Shown here in pieces: positions 8,545 through 16,253 of a stretch of 32,645 bases of DNA. The notes under the pieces were generated by a model. The model ran no database searches, was not told the origin of the DNA, and saw only the letters and a program-made list of their open reading frames with translations. Every line of letters starts with the position of its first letter. The stretch's first letter is position 1. Both the position numbers and the translations under genes were made by a program. The stretch is from Bradyrhizobium sp. YR681 (GTDB lineage: Bacteria; Pseudomonadota; Alphaproteobacteria; Rhizobiales; Xanthobacteraceae), in NCBI RefSeq assembly GCF_000282615.1, contig NZ_AKIY01000184.1, forward strand, positions 1 through 32,645, read 5' to 3'.

Positions 8545-8671
8545 CATTCCATCCCGATGTGGTGTGCCGTCGTCCGTTTCGCAGCTCTGCAGGTGGTCAC
8601 GAGGGGATAAAAAGCCCGTGACCGTATCGTTACGGGCGGAACGGGGTACCGAAGCGGAATCTCCGCTTTTT
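8545..8671 (+). ncRNA. Candidate small RNA with internal hairpin and intrinsic terminator
   Basis: This stretch lies in a 356-base gap between divergent genes and contains two hairpins in series. The first, 8614-8637, has 9-base arms (GCCCGTGAC/GTTACGGGC, one G-T pair) and a 6-base loop. The second, 8652-8668, is AAGCGGA-ATC-TCCGCTT running into five T residues (8667-8671), a good plus-strand terminator with no gene upstream to terminate. On the other strand the first hairpin is followed by TTTTTATC, so a minus-strand transcript could end there instead. The 5' end is a guess. I could not match it to a named RNA family. Confidence 0.35.
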
Positions 8672-8854
8672 GTCGCCGCGTGCATCGCGTGCGTCCCGTT
8701 CGTCGCGGCATCGTGACGAGTGTCAGGACCACCGATACGACCGTGTTGCGGCACATTTTCGCGTGCGTCGCGTTATAGGACGACCCGGTGCAGGAGCGGT
8801 TCGACTCCCGAACGGCTGACGCGACAGAGGGACCGCCTCCAAAAGGATCCAGCC

Positions 8855-9127
8855 ATGACAAGAACGAGACGCTTCATTGCCGTACTGACCGTCGCCGGAT
8901 TTGCGACAGCCCCGTTCGCCGCAAATGCGCAAACGTCAGGAACGGGCGCGCAGAGCAGCACACACAGCACCCCCGGAGCGCCGGTGCAGCAAGGCACGAT
9001 TGGAAGCTCCGGACAGACTGTCGGGACCGTTACGGCGCCGTCGGTCGGAACGTCCACCCAGCCTTCGGTCGGCGTGACCAACTCGGTCCCCACCTGGAAC
9101 AACACAAATCCTTCGACCAAGCGATAA
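8855..9127 (+). CDS. Small exported protein of unknown function (paralogue 2)
   Basis: A 90-residue protein with the ATG at 8855 after AAAAGGATCC. The signal peptide is MTRTRRFIAVLTVAGFATAP followed by FAANAQ, with cleavage expected after ANA. The mature chain is rich in glycine, serine and threonine. It ends in the same cassette as the gene at 6774: SSGQTVGTVTAPSVGT, then PSVGVTNSVPTWNNT. The middle parts differ, so the C-terminal half is the constrained part. It faces the ABC ATPase gene tail to tail (13-base gap). No known domain. A surface or periplasmic peptide is likely from the signal sequence alone. Confidence 0.8.
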   Translation: MTRTRRFIAVLTVAGFATAPFAANAQTSGTGAQSSTHSTPGAPVQQGTIGSSGQTVGTVTAPSVGTSTQPSVGVTNSVPTWNNTNPSTKR

Positions 9128-9140
9128 CAGGACCGCGGTC

Positions 9141-10760
9141 TCAAGCCGCCGGCGCGCGCTCCTTGCGCCCCGGCACCGCCGCGAGCAGTTCACGCGTATA
9201 GGCGTGCTCCGGCGCGGCAAAGAGTTGTGCGGTCGGCTTCAGCTCGACGATGGCGCCGCGCTGCATCACCGCGATGCGGTCGCAGATTTGTGCGGCAACG
9301 CGTAAGTCGTGGGTGATGAACAGCATCGAGAGGCCCAGGCGTGCCTTGAGGTCCTCGAGCAGTCGCAGCACCTGCGCCTGCACGGAAACGTCGAGCGCGG
9401 AGACGGCCTCGTCGGCGACGATGATCTCCGGCTCGAGCGCGAGCGCGCGAGCGATGCCGATGCGCTGGCGCTGGCCGCCGGAGAATTCGTGCGGATAGCG
9501 GTCGAGCGCGCCGGCGTCCAGGCCCACCATCTTCAGGAGATCGCGGGCGCGGTCGAATGCGACCTTCGGATCGGTGCCGGCCGCGATCGGGCCGTCCGCG
9601 ATGATGTGGCCGACCTTGCGGCGCGGATTGAGAGAGGCGAACGGATCCTGAAAGATCATCTGGATGCGATGGCGCTCGGCGCGCAGCGCCTTGCCCGAAA
9701 GGCCTGTGAGATCGGTCTCTCCGATCCGCACCGTGCCGCGATCGGCTTCGATCAGCCGCATCACCAGACGCGCCACCGACGATTTGCCGGAGCCGGATTC
9801 GCCGACGAGGCCGAGCGTCTCGCCCTTGAGGATGCTGAAATTGACCTGCCGCGCGGCATCGACGCGCCGGTCGTCGCGAAACCAGCCGCCCGATGTGACG
9901 TAGGTCTTGTCCAGCCCGATCACCTCGACCGCCCTGGCCTGGTCGTCGAGTGGCTCGCGCGCGGGTGGATCCATCGTCGGGACCGCGGCGAGCAGCGCCT
10001 TGGTGTAGTCGTGCTGCGGGTCGTTGAAGACGGTCGCAGCGGGGCCTTCCTCCACCACCTTGCCATGGCGGAGCACCACGACCTGGTCGGCGATATCGGC
10101 GACCACGCCGAAATCGTGGGTGATGAACATCACCGCCATGTTGCGGTTGCGCTGGAGGTTGCGGATCAGCTTCAGGATCTGCGCCTGCGTGGTGACGTCG
10201 AGCGCGGTGGTCGGCTCGTCCGCGACCAGCACCGCGGGCTCGAGTGCGAGCGCCATCGCGATCATGGCGCGCTGGCGCTGTCCGCCGGAGAGCTGGTGCG
10301 GATAGGCGCGCACGATGCGCTCGGGGTCGGGCAGGCCGACCTCGCGCGCCAGTGCCAGCGCCCTTGCGCGCCGCTCCCTGGGCGTGAGCAGGCCGTGGGC
10401 CTCGAACATCTCCGCCATCTGGTCGCCGATCCGCATCAGCGGATTGAGCGCGGTCATCGGCTCCTGGAAGATCATCGCGAGACGGCGGCCGCGCAGATCG
10501 CGCCAGCCATCGTCATCGAGCTTGAGCAGGTCGCGGCCCTCGAACATGATTTCGCCGGACGTGATCTCGACCGTGTCAGGCAGCAATCCCATCAGCGCAT
10601 GCGCACACATGGATTTGCCGGAGCCGGATTCGCCAACGACACAGACGATCTTGCCGGCCTTCAGGTCGAGCGAGATGCCGTCGACCGCGAACGGCCGCTC
10701 GGCGCTCTTGGGCAACGCGATCCGCAGGTTCTTGATCGAGACGGTGGCGGGCGCGGTCAT
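9141..10760 (-). CDS. Peptide/nickel-type ABC transporter, fused double ATPase
   Basis: A 539-residue cytoplasmic ATPase carrying two complete nucleotide-binding domains, equivalent to fused DppD and DppF. Domain 1: Walker A GESGSGKS at 43-50, signature LSGGQRQR at about 157-164, Walker B VLVADEP and the H-loop THD. Domain 2: Walker A GESGSGKS at 320-327, signature FSGGQRQR at about 426-433, Walker B IIVADEAVSALD, in which the usual proline after DE is alanine. Both domains keep the family's C-terminal DY/AYT(K/R)-LLAAVP segment, typical of oligopeptide transporter ATPases. It powers uptake through the permease pair encoded just upstream; its ATG is one base past the permease stop. Confidence 0.96.
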   Translation of the reverse strand: MTAPATVSIKNLRIALPKSAERPFAVDGISLDLKAGKIVCVVGESGSGKSMCAHALMGLLPDTVEITSGEIMFEGRDLLKLDDDGWRDLRGRRLAMIFQEPMTALNPLMRIGDQMAEMFEAHGLLTPRERRARALALAREVGLPDPERIVRAYPHQLSGGQRQRAMIAMALALEPAVLVADEPTTALDVTTQAQILKLIRNLQRNRNMAVMFITHDFGVVADIADQVVVLRHGKVVEEGPAATVFNDPQHDYTKALLAAVPTMDPPAREPLDDQARAVEVIGLDKTYVTSGGWFRDDRRVDAARQVNFSILKGETLGLVGESGSGKSSVARLVMRLIEADRGTVRIGETDLTGLSGKALRAERHRIQMIFQDPFASLNPRRKVGHIIADGPIAAGTDPKVAFDRARDLLKMVGLDAGALDRYPHEFSGGQRQRIGIARALALEPEIIVADEAVSALDVSVQAQVLRLLEDLKARLGLSMLFITHDLRVAAQICDRIAVMQRGAIVELKPTAQLFAAPEHAYTRELLAAVPGRKERAPAA

Positions 10761-10761
10761 G

Positions 10762-11601
10762 TCAGCGTCCCTCCCGCGACAGCCGCGGATTGAGCGCGTC
10801 GTTGAGGCCTTCGCCGATCAGGTTCAGGCCCAGCACCGAGATCAGGATGGCGACGCCGGGGAACACGGTGATCCACCAGGCCTGACGGATCACGGTGCGG
10901 CCCGCGCCGACCATGTAGCCCCAGGAGATCAGATTGGGATCGCCCAGACCGAGGAAGGCCAGCGAGGATTCCAGCAGGATCGCGGTCGCGACCATCAGCG
11001 AGGCCAGCACGATCACCGGCGACAATGCGTTCGGCAGGATCTCGCGCAGGATGATCCAGGTGTTGCTCTGGCCGGTGACCACCGCGGCCTGGACATATTC
11101 GCGCGTGCGCAGCGACAGCACCTCGCCGCGCACGAGACGGGCGACCGGCGGCCAGCTCACCACCGCGATCGAGGCCACGATCGAATAGATCGAGGGCTGC
11201 AGGATTGCGACCAGCACGATGGCGAGCGCGAAACTCGGAATGGTCTGGAAGAACTCGGTGAAGCGCATCAGCGCGTCGTCGACCTTGCCGCCGAAATAGC
11301 CGGCCATGGCGCCAATGGGAACGCCGACGACCAGTGCGACCAGCGTGGAGACCAGGCCGACCAGCAGTGAGACGCGAGCACCGAAGATCATGCCGGCAAA
11401 GACGTCGCGGCCGAGCGCGTCGGTGCCGAGCGGCACCGTCGAGAGCGTGAAAGGCGGCAGGAATGGCCGCTGCACCATGCGCCAGGGCGAATTCGGGAAC
11501 AGCATCGGGCCGAATACCGCGACCGAAATCGCGAGGACCAGGATGACGAGCCCGATGACGCCGCTCGGGCTGCGCAGCATCGATTTCCAGAACTGTTTCA
11601 T
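10762..11601 (-). CDS. Peptide-type ABC transporter permease (DppC-like)
   Basis: A 279-residue inner-membrane permease. The start at 11601 (MKQFWKSMLRSPSGVIG) overlaps the stop of the upstream permease by ATGA. It has the DppC/OppC layout: one N-terminal membrane segment, the periplasmic loop GTDALGRDVFAGMIFGARVS that marks the family, then about five more segments. The EAA-type ATPase contact loop is around REYVQAAVVTGQSNTWIILR. It pairs with the DppB-like protein to form the channel. The substrate class (peptides, opines, glycosides or nickel) cannot be fixed from the permease. Confidence 0.95.
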   Translation of the reverse strand: MKQFWKSMLRSPSGVIGLVILVLAISVAVFGPMLFPNSPWRMVQRPFLPPFTLSTVPLGTDALGRDVFAGMIFGARVSLLVGLVSTLVALVVGVPIGAMAGYFGGKVDDALMRFTEFFQTIPSFALAIVLVAILQPSIYSIVASIAVVSWPPVARLVRGEVLSLRTREYVQAAVVTGQSNTWIILREILPNALSPVIVLASLMVATAILLESSLAFLGLGDPNLISWGYMVGAGRTVIRQAWWITVFPGVAILISVLGLNLIGEGLNDALNPRLSREGR

Positions 11602-12569
11602 GAGGCGAATTCGATGCGCGGGTCGACCAGGCGATAGACGAGGTCGGTGATGAGGTTGAAGATCAGCACCATCGCGGAGCAGATCACGAAGACGCCGAGC
11701 AGCAGATTGTAGTCGCGCTGGAGCAGCGCGTCGTACATCAGGCGCCCGATGCCGGGCCAGGCGAACACGGTCTCGGTGATGACGGCGCCGCCGATCAGGG
11801 TGCCGGAATGCACGCCGGCGAGCGTCACGACCGGCAGCAGCGCGTTGCGCAGCACGTGGCGGCGCTGGATCACGGCGTCGGAGAGGCCTTTCGCGCGCGC
11901 GGTCTTGACGAAGTCGAGGCGCTTCACCTCGAGCATCGAGGCGCGCGTCATGCGGGTGTAGGTCGCCATGAAGAACAGGCCGAGCGTCATCGCCGGCATG
12001 ATCAGGTGCTTTGCGACGTCCACGGCGTGGGCGAAGCCGGTGAGGTTGGCGCCGACGGTCTCGTAACCGAAGCTCGGCAGCCAATCCATGGTGACGGAGA
12101 ACAGCAGGATCCCCATCAGCGCCACCCAGAAGATCGGCATGGCGTAGAAGATCAGCGCGAACACGGTGATGGCGGTGTCGAGAAACGTTCCGGCAAAGCG
12201 CGCGGCGAAGGTGCCGAAGAGAACGCCGAGCATCAGCGAGATCGCGAAGGCCGTCAGCGTCAGCAGCAATGTCGCCGGCAGCCGCTCGCCGATCAGCTTG
12301 GCGACCGGCGCCTGCTGGCGGAAGGAGAAGCCGAGGTCGAGGGTGACGACGCCCTTGACGTAGATGAAGAGCTGCTCGGGCAGCGGCTTGTCGAGGCCGA
12401 ACTTTTCCCTGAGTTGCTTGACGAAGACCTGGTCGCTGGCGCCGGCCTCGCCCGCCATCACGGCCGCGGGATCGCCGGGCGCAAGCCGGATCAGGAAGAA
12501 ATTGAGGACGACGATCGCGAGCAGGACGATCACGCCCTTCACGACACGCTGAGCGACGAAGGAGAGCAT
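11598..12569 (-). CDS. Peptide-type ABC transporter permease (DppB-like)
   Basis: A 323-residue inner-membrane permease starting at the ATG at 12569 (MLSFVAQRVVKGVIVLLAIV). The frame is open farther upstream only because it runs through a repeat element. Family marks are the N-terminal membrane segment ending FFLIRLAPGDPAA, the FGLDKPLPEQ loop, a second segment after SFRQQAPVAKLIGERLPATL, and the coupling loop DFVKTARAKGLSDAVIQRRH. It ends YRLVDPRIEFAS, as DppB proteins usually do. It is first of three tightly coupled genes (4-base overlap, then 1-base gap). The binding-protein gene is 292 bases upstream across a repeat. Confidence 0.95.
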   Translation of the reverse strand: MLSFVAQRVVKGVIVLLAIVVLNFFLIRLAPGDPAAVMAGEAGASDQVFVKQLREKFGLDKPLPEQLFIYVKGVVTLDLGFSFRQQAPVAKLIGERLPATLLLTLTAFAISLMLGVLFGTFAARFAGTFLDTAITVFALIFYAMPIFWVALMGILLFSVTMDWLPSFGYETVGANLTGFAHAVDVAKHLIMPAMTLGLFFMATYTRMTRASMLEVKRLDFVKTARAKGLSDAVIQRRHVLRNALLPVVTLAGVHSGTLIGGAVITETVFAWPGIGRLMYDALLQRDYNLLLGVFVICSAMVLIFNLITDLVYRLVDPRIEFAS

Positions 12570-12621
12570 TGTTAGAGCGACGCTTGTTTGACTTGAGTGC
12601 CGCCGCGGCGACGGTGCGCCC

Positions 12622-12764
12622 CCTCTCCCGCTTGCGGGGGAGGGTTGGGGTGGGGGTGTTTCCGCAGAGGGGGTCTTCGAGTGGAGAGAGCCCCCACCCG
12701 CCGTGCTTGGGACGATGCTTCGCATCGCCCGGCGCGCGTCGACCTCCCCCGTAAGCGGGAGAGG
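12622..12764. repeat. MITE-like element with 22-base terminal inverted repeats (copy A)
   Basis: The left arm at 12622-12643 begins CCTCTCCCGCTTGCG. The right arm at 12743-12764 is its reverse complement with one change. Between them is about 99 bases of GC-rich sequence including GAGAGAGCCCCCACCCGC. The same order of blocks, with the same 22-base ends, recurs at 29479-29593, and homology continues past the right arm (GCAGCGAGTTCG). No coding capacity. It sits between the binding-protein and permease genes of the ABC operon. Confidence 0.75.
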
Positions 12765-12820
12765 TGCAGCGAGTTCGAGGCTCGATCAGAAGTCATGCTG
12801 CTTGGACCATACTGCGTCGA

Positions 12821-12844
12821 CCTCTCCCCGCAAGCGGGGAGAGG
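12821..12844. terminator. Perfect 11-base hairpin after the binding-protein gene
   Basis: CCTCTCCCCGC-AA-GCGGGGAGAGG forms a perfect stem with a 2-base centre, 17 bases past the stop of the gene at 12862. It has no T-run, so it may act as a stabilising or attenuating 3' hairpin rather than a full terminator. That would give more binding protein than permease. The arms belong to the neighbouring repeat family. Confidence 0.5.
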
Positions 12845-12861
12845 TGAAGGAAGGCACGCGC

Positions 12862-14424
12862 TCACTTGTCGAGCCATGCGTCCTTGAAGCCGTCATTGAC
12901 GCCGATGCCTGTCGTGATCAGGTTTTTGACCTTGCAGCGCATGATGGTCGGGAATTGCAGCTCGAGCATCCAGGCCACCGGCACGTCCTCGACCAGGATC
13001 TTCTGCGCCTTCTCGTAAATCTCCTTGCGCTTGGTATCGGGCGTGGCAACCGCACCGTCCGCGAACAGCTTGTCGATCTCCGGGTTGGAGTAACCCTCGA
13101 CGTTGTTGAACACTTGGCCCTTCGCGATATTGCTGGAGATGTAGTTGCGGCCGACGCCGAGGGCGGGATCGCCATACTGGTAGAGATAGGTGAAGGCGAT
13201 GTCGTAGTCCCAGTCGCCGATCTTCTGGTTGCCGCCGGCAACGTCGGTGGCGATGGTCTCGATGTTCATGCCGACGTCCTGGAGGTTCTGCTTCACGGCT
13301 TCACCCCAGCGCTGCCAGGTCTCGCCATAGGCGAGCGGCAACAGGCGGATCTTTTCGCCCTTGTAGCCGGCTTCTTTCAGCAGGGCCTTGGCCTTGGCCG
13401 GATCGTACGGATATTTCTTGACGTCGTCGGTGTAGTATTTGATGGCCGAGGACGAGGGGCCGGTTGCAACCTTGCCGAGCCCGTTCCAGATCACGTCCTT
13501 GGCGAAGTCGCGATCGATCGCATACATGACCGCCTGCCGCACCCGCTTGTCCGCGAGCGGACCCTGGCGGTTGTTCAGCCACAGCCAGGCCAGCGGCGAG
13601 AAGAACTCCCAGCCGGCGCCGGTGACGCAGGTGTCCTTCAGCTTGGACAGCCGCGGCACGTCGAAATTCTCGACCGAGCCACCGGGCAGCACGTCGACCT
13701 TGCCGGTCTCGTAGGCCACCGAGCGCGCTGCGGCGTCGGGGATGATCTGCCAGTAGATCTCGTCGATATGGGGCTTGCCCTTCTCGTAATAGTTCGGGTT
13801 CTTGACCAGGCGGATGAACGAGCCCTTCTGCCATTCCTTGAACATGAAGGGGCCGGTGCCGACCGGCGCGTTGTTGTAGGGGTTGGTCTTGAAGTCGGTG
13901 CCTTCATAGAGATGCTTCGGCACAATCGGCATCGAGCCGACCTCGAAGATGCCGAGGAACGGGCCGAACGGCTGCTTAAGCGTGAACACCACCGTGTAGT
14001 CGTCCGGCGCCTCGACCTTGTCGACCTGCGCCAGGTTGGTGCGGGCGCGGGCGTGCGTCTGCTTCAGCATCTCCATCGAGAACAGCACGTCCGCGGCCGT
14101 GAAGGGCTTGCCGTCATGCCAGGTGACGCCCTTGCGGAGCTTGAAAGTGTAGGTCTTGGCGTCCTCGCTGACGGTCCAGCTTTCGGCAAGCTCCGGAAGC
14201 GGCTCGAGCTTGGGGCTGTAGCGCAGCAGGCCCTCGAAGATGTTGCCCGACACCATCTGGGTCGGACCGTTCTGGATCATCGCAAGCATCAGGCCGGGCG
14301 GCTCGGGCTGGATCACGGCGTTGATCACGCCCCCCGTTTTCGGCTCTTGCGCAAGAGCCGGTTCAAGTGCCGAGGCCGTGAGGCCGCAAGCCAGGAGGAC
14401 ACCAAGCAACACTCGTTTTGACAT
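12862..14424 (-). CDS. ABC transporter substrate-binding protein, family 5 (peptide/opine type)
   Basis: A 520-residue periplasmic protein. The signal peptide (MSKRVLLGVLLACGLTASAL, cleavage after ALA-Q) is followed by a classic SBP_bac_5 chain. Marks are GGVINAVIQPEPPGLMLAMI near the start of the mature protein, LAESWTVSEDAKTYTFKLRK (the family signature region), GVTWHDGKPFTAADVLFSME, and VRQAVMYAIDRD in the hinge. It delivers substrate to the DppB/DppC-like permeases. No lipobox is seen, so it is soluble. It is promoter-proximal in the operon and divergent from a TetR gene, which may control it. The substrate is unresolved. Confidence 0.95.
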   Translation of the reverse strand: MSKRVLLGVLLACGLTASALEPALAQEPKTGGVINAVIQPEPPGLMLAMIQNGPTQMVSGNIFEGLLRYSPKLEPLPELAESWTVSEDAKTYTFKLRKGVTWHDGKPFTAADVLFSMEMLKQTHARARTNLAQVDKVEAPDDYTVVFTLKQPFGPFLGIFEVGSMPIVPKHLYEGTDFKTNPYNNAPVGTGPFMFKEWQKGSFIRLVKNPNYYEKGKPHIDEIYWQIIPDAAARSVAYETGKVDVLPGGSVENFDVPRLSKLKDTCVTGAGWEFFSPLAWLWLNNRQGPLADKRVRQAVMYAIDRDFAKDVIWNGLGKVATGPSSSAIKYYTDDVKKYPYDPAKAKALLKEAGYKGEKIRLLPLAYGETWQRWGEAVKQNLQDVGMNIETIATDVAGGNQKIGDWDYDIAFTYLYQYGDPALGVGRNYISSNIAKGQVFNNVEGYSNPEIDKLFADGAVATPDTKRKEIYEKAQKILVEDVPVAWMLELQFPTIMRCKVKNLITTGIGVNDGFKDAWLDK

Positions 14425-14639
14425 GTCGTATCTTTCTCAAGCGAGACCAGCCGTAAAGGCTTCGCACGTCATGGCGCGCAAAGCTACGGCCGGCCCATCC
14501 CAGTCCCCATCCGATATCGAGGCTCACATAGTCTCATTCGGCGCTGCAAGATGAAAGTCTCGACAGTGTTCGCACAAAAAATGTACAGCGCGTCCTGTTT
14601 TCACTTGATTCATGATCTTGGCACGGAGACAAGTCGGCC
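14425..14639. promoter_or_regulatory. Divergent promoter region between ABC operon and TetR gene
   Basis: This 215-base space must hold promoters for both directions. Its AT-rich core lies near 14560-14620. A short inverted repeat ACAG-N6-CTGT at 14585-14598 is the only symmetric element I noticed, too weak to call an operator. No coding sequence seen. Confidence 0.45.
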
Positions 14640-15308
14640 ATGGACAATGCCACACGCTCCGAACGATCCCGCAACGCTGCGCTCGAGGCGGCGACCAGGA
14701 TCATTGCGCGCGACGGGCCCGGCCGGCTGACGCTCGACGCCATCGCGCGCGAGAGCGGTCTCAGCAAGGGCGGCGTCATGCACCAGTTCCGCACCAAGGA
14801 GGCCGTGTTGAAGGCGCTCCTGGAGCGGCAGATGGATCATTTCGAGGAGTTTTCGACCCGCTATATGGCGAAGGTCAGTGAGACTTCGGCCAATCCCAAT
14901 CTGGCGACGCAGCTGGCCACCGTGCGGGAAGCGGCGACCTCGCCGAATTCCGCGGCGCTGGCGCTTGTGGCAGCCATGGTCGAGAATCCCGGCCTGATGG
15001 TGCTGCCGCGCGACCGCGAGATGAAGAGGGTGGAGGCGATCAAGGCCGAAGCCTCCGATCCCGAGCTCGCGCTGTTGCGCTGGGCAGCGGCGCGGGGATT
15101 GTTGTTGAGCTCGCTGTTCGGCATGTCGCCGCTGAGCAAGGACGAGCACCAGCGGCTGTTCGCGCGTCTGCTCGATGACGATCAGTGGCGGCCGCTTGAA
15201 AAGCCGGACGAGCCTCTCGCGGGCAAGTCCCGCGCGACCAGGGGCAGCACCGCCAAATCCGGCGCGGCCCCGGCAGCAAGGGCCGCAACTCCCCGCAAAC
15301 GCGCCTGA
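14640..15308 (+). CDS. TetR/AcrR-family transcriptional regulator
   Basis: A 222-residue DNA-binding protein. The ATG at 14640 follows a GGAG about 11 bases upstream. Residues about 5-55 form the TetR helix-turn-helix: RSRNAALEAATRIIARDGPG, then LTLDAIARESGLSKGGVMHQF, then RTKEAVLKALLERQ. The remainder is the helical ligand-binding and dimer domain. The last 30 residues are basic, alanine-rich and probably disordered (KSRATRGSTAKSGAAP...). It is divergent from the peptide-type ABC operon, the usual position for a local repressor, but no matching operator is visible between them. A TetR-type palindrome instead lies 85 bases after its stop, upstream of the next gene. Confidence 0.92.
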   Translation: MDNATRSERSRNAALEAATRIIARDGPGRLTLDAIARESGLSKGGVMHQFRTKEAVLKALLERQMDHFEEFSTRYMAKVSETSANPNLATQLATVREAATSPNSAALALVAAMVENPGLMVLPRDREMKRVEAIKAEASDPELALLRWAAARGLLLSSLFGMSPLSKDEHQRLFARLLDDDQWRPLEKPDEPLAGKSRATRGSTAKSGAAPAARAATPRKRA

Positions 15309-15391
15309 TTCAGAGTTAACGGTCTCCTCCGATCGCTGCCCAAAACCGCGCCTGCGGCCAAATGCGTCAGGCCGTCATTTCCGCACTTTAC

Positions 15392-15410
15392 AAACCAACC
15401 AGTCGGTTTT
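15392..15410 (+). promoter_or_regulatory. TetR-type operator candidate
   Basis: AAACCAACCAGTCGGTTT is an imperfect palindrome (10 of 14 core positions symmetric). It resembles the AACC-ACCnGTnGGTT operators of TetR/AcrR regulators. It lies between the TetR gene and the DUF3313 lipoprotein gene, overlapping an AT-rich stretch (TTTATAAAT) that could be a -10 region. It may control the short frame at 15415 and the genes from 15560. Confidence 0.5.
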
Positions 15411-15414
15411 ATAA

Positions 15415-15483
15415 ATGGAAACACTGAGGCGGCCCAAGGCGTCTGACATGGCCCCGGACGATGCCTCGGGCTGGCAATGGTGA
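15415..15483 (+). CDS. 22-codon frame, leader peptide or TetR remnant
   Basis: An ATG five bases past the TetR-type palindrome opens a 22-codon frame (METLRRPKASDMAPDDASGW then QW and stop). Its start, METLRRPKASD, looks like the disordered N-terminus of many TetR proteins, which often sit right behind such an operator. It has no good ribosome-binding site. It could be a leader peptide, the stump of a deleted regulator gene, or chance. Confidence 0.2.
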   Translation: METLRRPKASDMAPDDASGWQW

Positions 15484-15559
15484 GCGCCGCAGTCGCGTCT
15501 GGTCCCAACGCGGCTGCGGTCCCCATCGTCCTTCCTAAAAGCCGCGAGAGGAGTCTGGA

Positions 15560-16222
15560 ATGGATCGCTCGATCGCCCTGCGCGGTCTGGGAACGCTGGC
15601 GCTTTGCGCGGCCGTCGCCGGCTGCGCCTCGGTCGCGCCGGTGCCCTATTCGGAGATGGCGTCCTCGGCCTACATGGCTCCGGACAAATCGGACGCCTCC
15701 GGCCGCGTGCCCTACCGCTATTCCACGCCGGTCGACTGGCGCGCCTATCATAAAGTGGTCCTCGATCCTGTCGTGCTGTACCGCGGCAGGGATCATCAGT
15801 TCGGCGACATGTCCGACAAGGACAAGGCGACGCTCGCCGCCTACATGCAGAACTGCTTTGCCGATCGGCTGCGCGGCCGCTTCGCCCTGGTGCGCGAGCG
15901 CGGGCCGAACACGCTGCGCATCAGGCTGACGCTCACCGGCGCCGTCACCAACACACCCGTGCTCGGCACGCTTTCGCGCTTCGACATGGCGGGCGCGGTC
16001 TACAACGGCGTGCAGGCCGCACGCGACGGCGAGGGCATGATGACCGGTTCGGTCATCTACGGCGTCGAGATCTTCGACGCTTCGACCTCGCGCCTGCTCT
16101 CGGCCTACGTCACCAAGCAATATCCCGGCGCCTACGACATCAAGGCCAGCGTCGGCGCGCTCGCGGCCGCCACTGCCGGCCTCGACAAGGGCGCCGACGC
16201 GCTGGTGGCGCAACTGAACTGA
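15560..16222 (+). CDS. DUF3313-family lipoprotein
   Basis: A 220-residue lipoprotein. The ATG at 15560 has GAGAGGAG 8-12 bases upstream. The signal sequence ends in a lipobox (VAGC, lipidated Cys about residue 22), followed by Ala-Ser, which favours the outer membrane. The mature protein shows the DUF3313 pattern: DWRAYHKVVLDPVVLYRGRD, then LRIRLTLTGAVTNTPVLGTL, then AGAVYNGVQAARDGEGMMTG and VIYGVEIFDASTSRLLSAYV. The family has no assigned biochemical role. It is followed after 31 bases by a second exported protein gene, so the two probably form an operon, perhaps under the TetR-type operator upstream. Confidence 0.88.
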   Translation: MDRSIALRGLGTLALCAAVAGCASVAPVPYSEMASSAYMAPDKSDASGRVPYRYSTPVDWRAYHKVVLDPVVLYRGRDHQFGDMSDKDKATLAAYMQNCFADRLRGRFALVRERGPNTLRIRLTLTGAVTNTPVLGTLSRFDMAGAVYNGVQAARDGEGMMTGSVIYGVEIFDASTSRLLSAYVTKQYPGAYDIKASVGALAAATAGLDKGADALVAQLN

Positions 16223-16253
16223 CGCCGCGACCGTCCAACCAAAGGTGCTGCTG

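Noticed and set aside
8534..8716. Sixty-codon plus-strand frame over the hairpin pair
   Set aside because: It runs straight through two hairpins and a terminator T-run and shows no family features. A non-coding reading fits better.
8805..8830. GGTTCGACTCCC, resembling a tRNA T-loop
   Set aside because: The bases on either side do not form a T-stem, and no acceptor, D or anticodon arm can be built around it.
9309..10793. 494-codon plus-strand frame opposite the ABC ATPase
   Set aside because: Shadow of the highly GC-biased ATPase gene: no ribosome-binding site, no recognisable domain and an aspartate/histidine/arginine-biased composition.
14585..14598. ACAG-N6-CTGT as operator for the TetR protein
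   Set aside because: Only four bases per arm, with no symmetry beyond them; too weak against chance.
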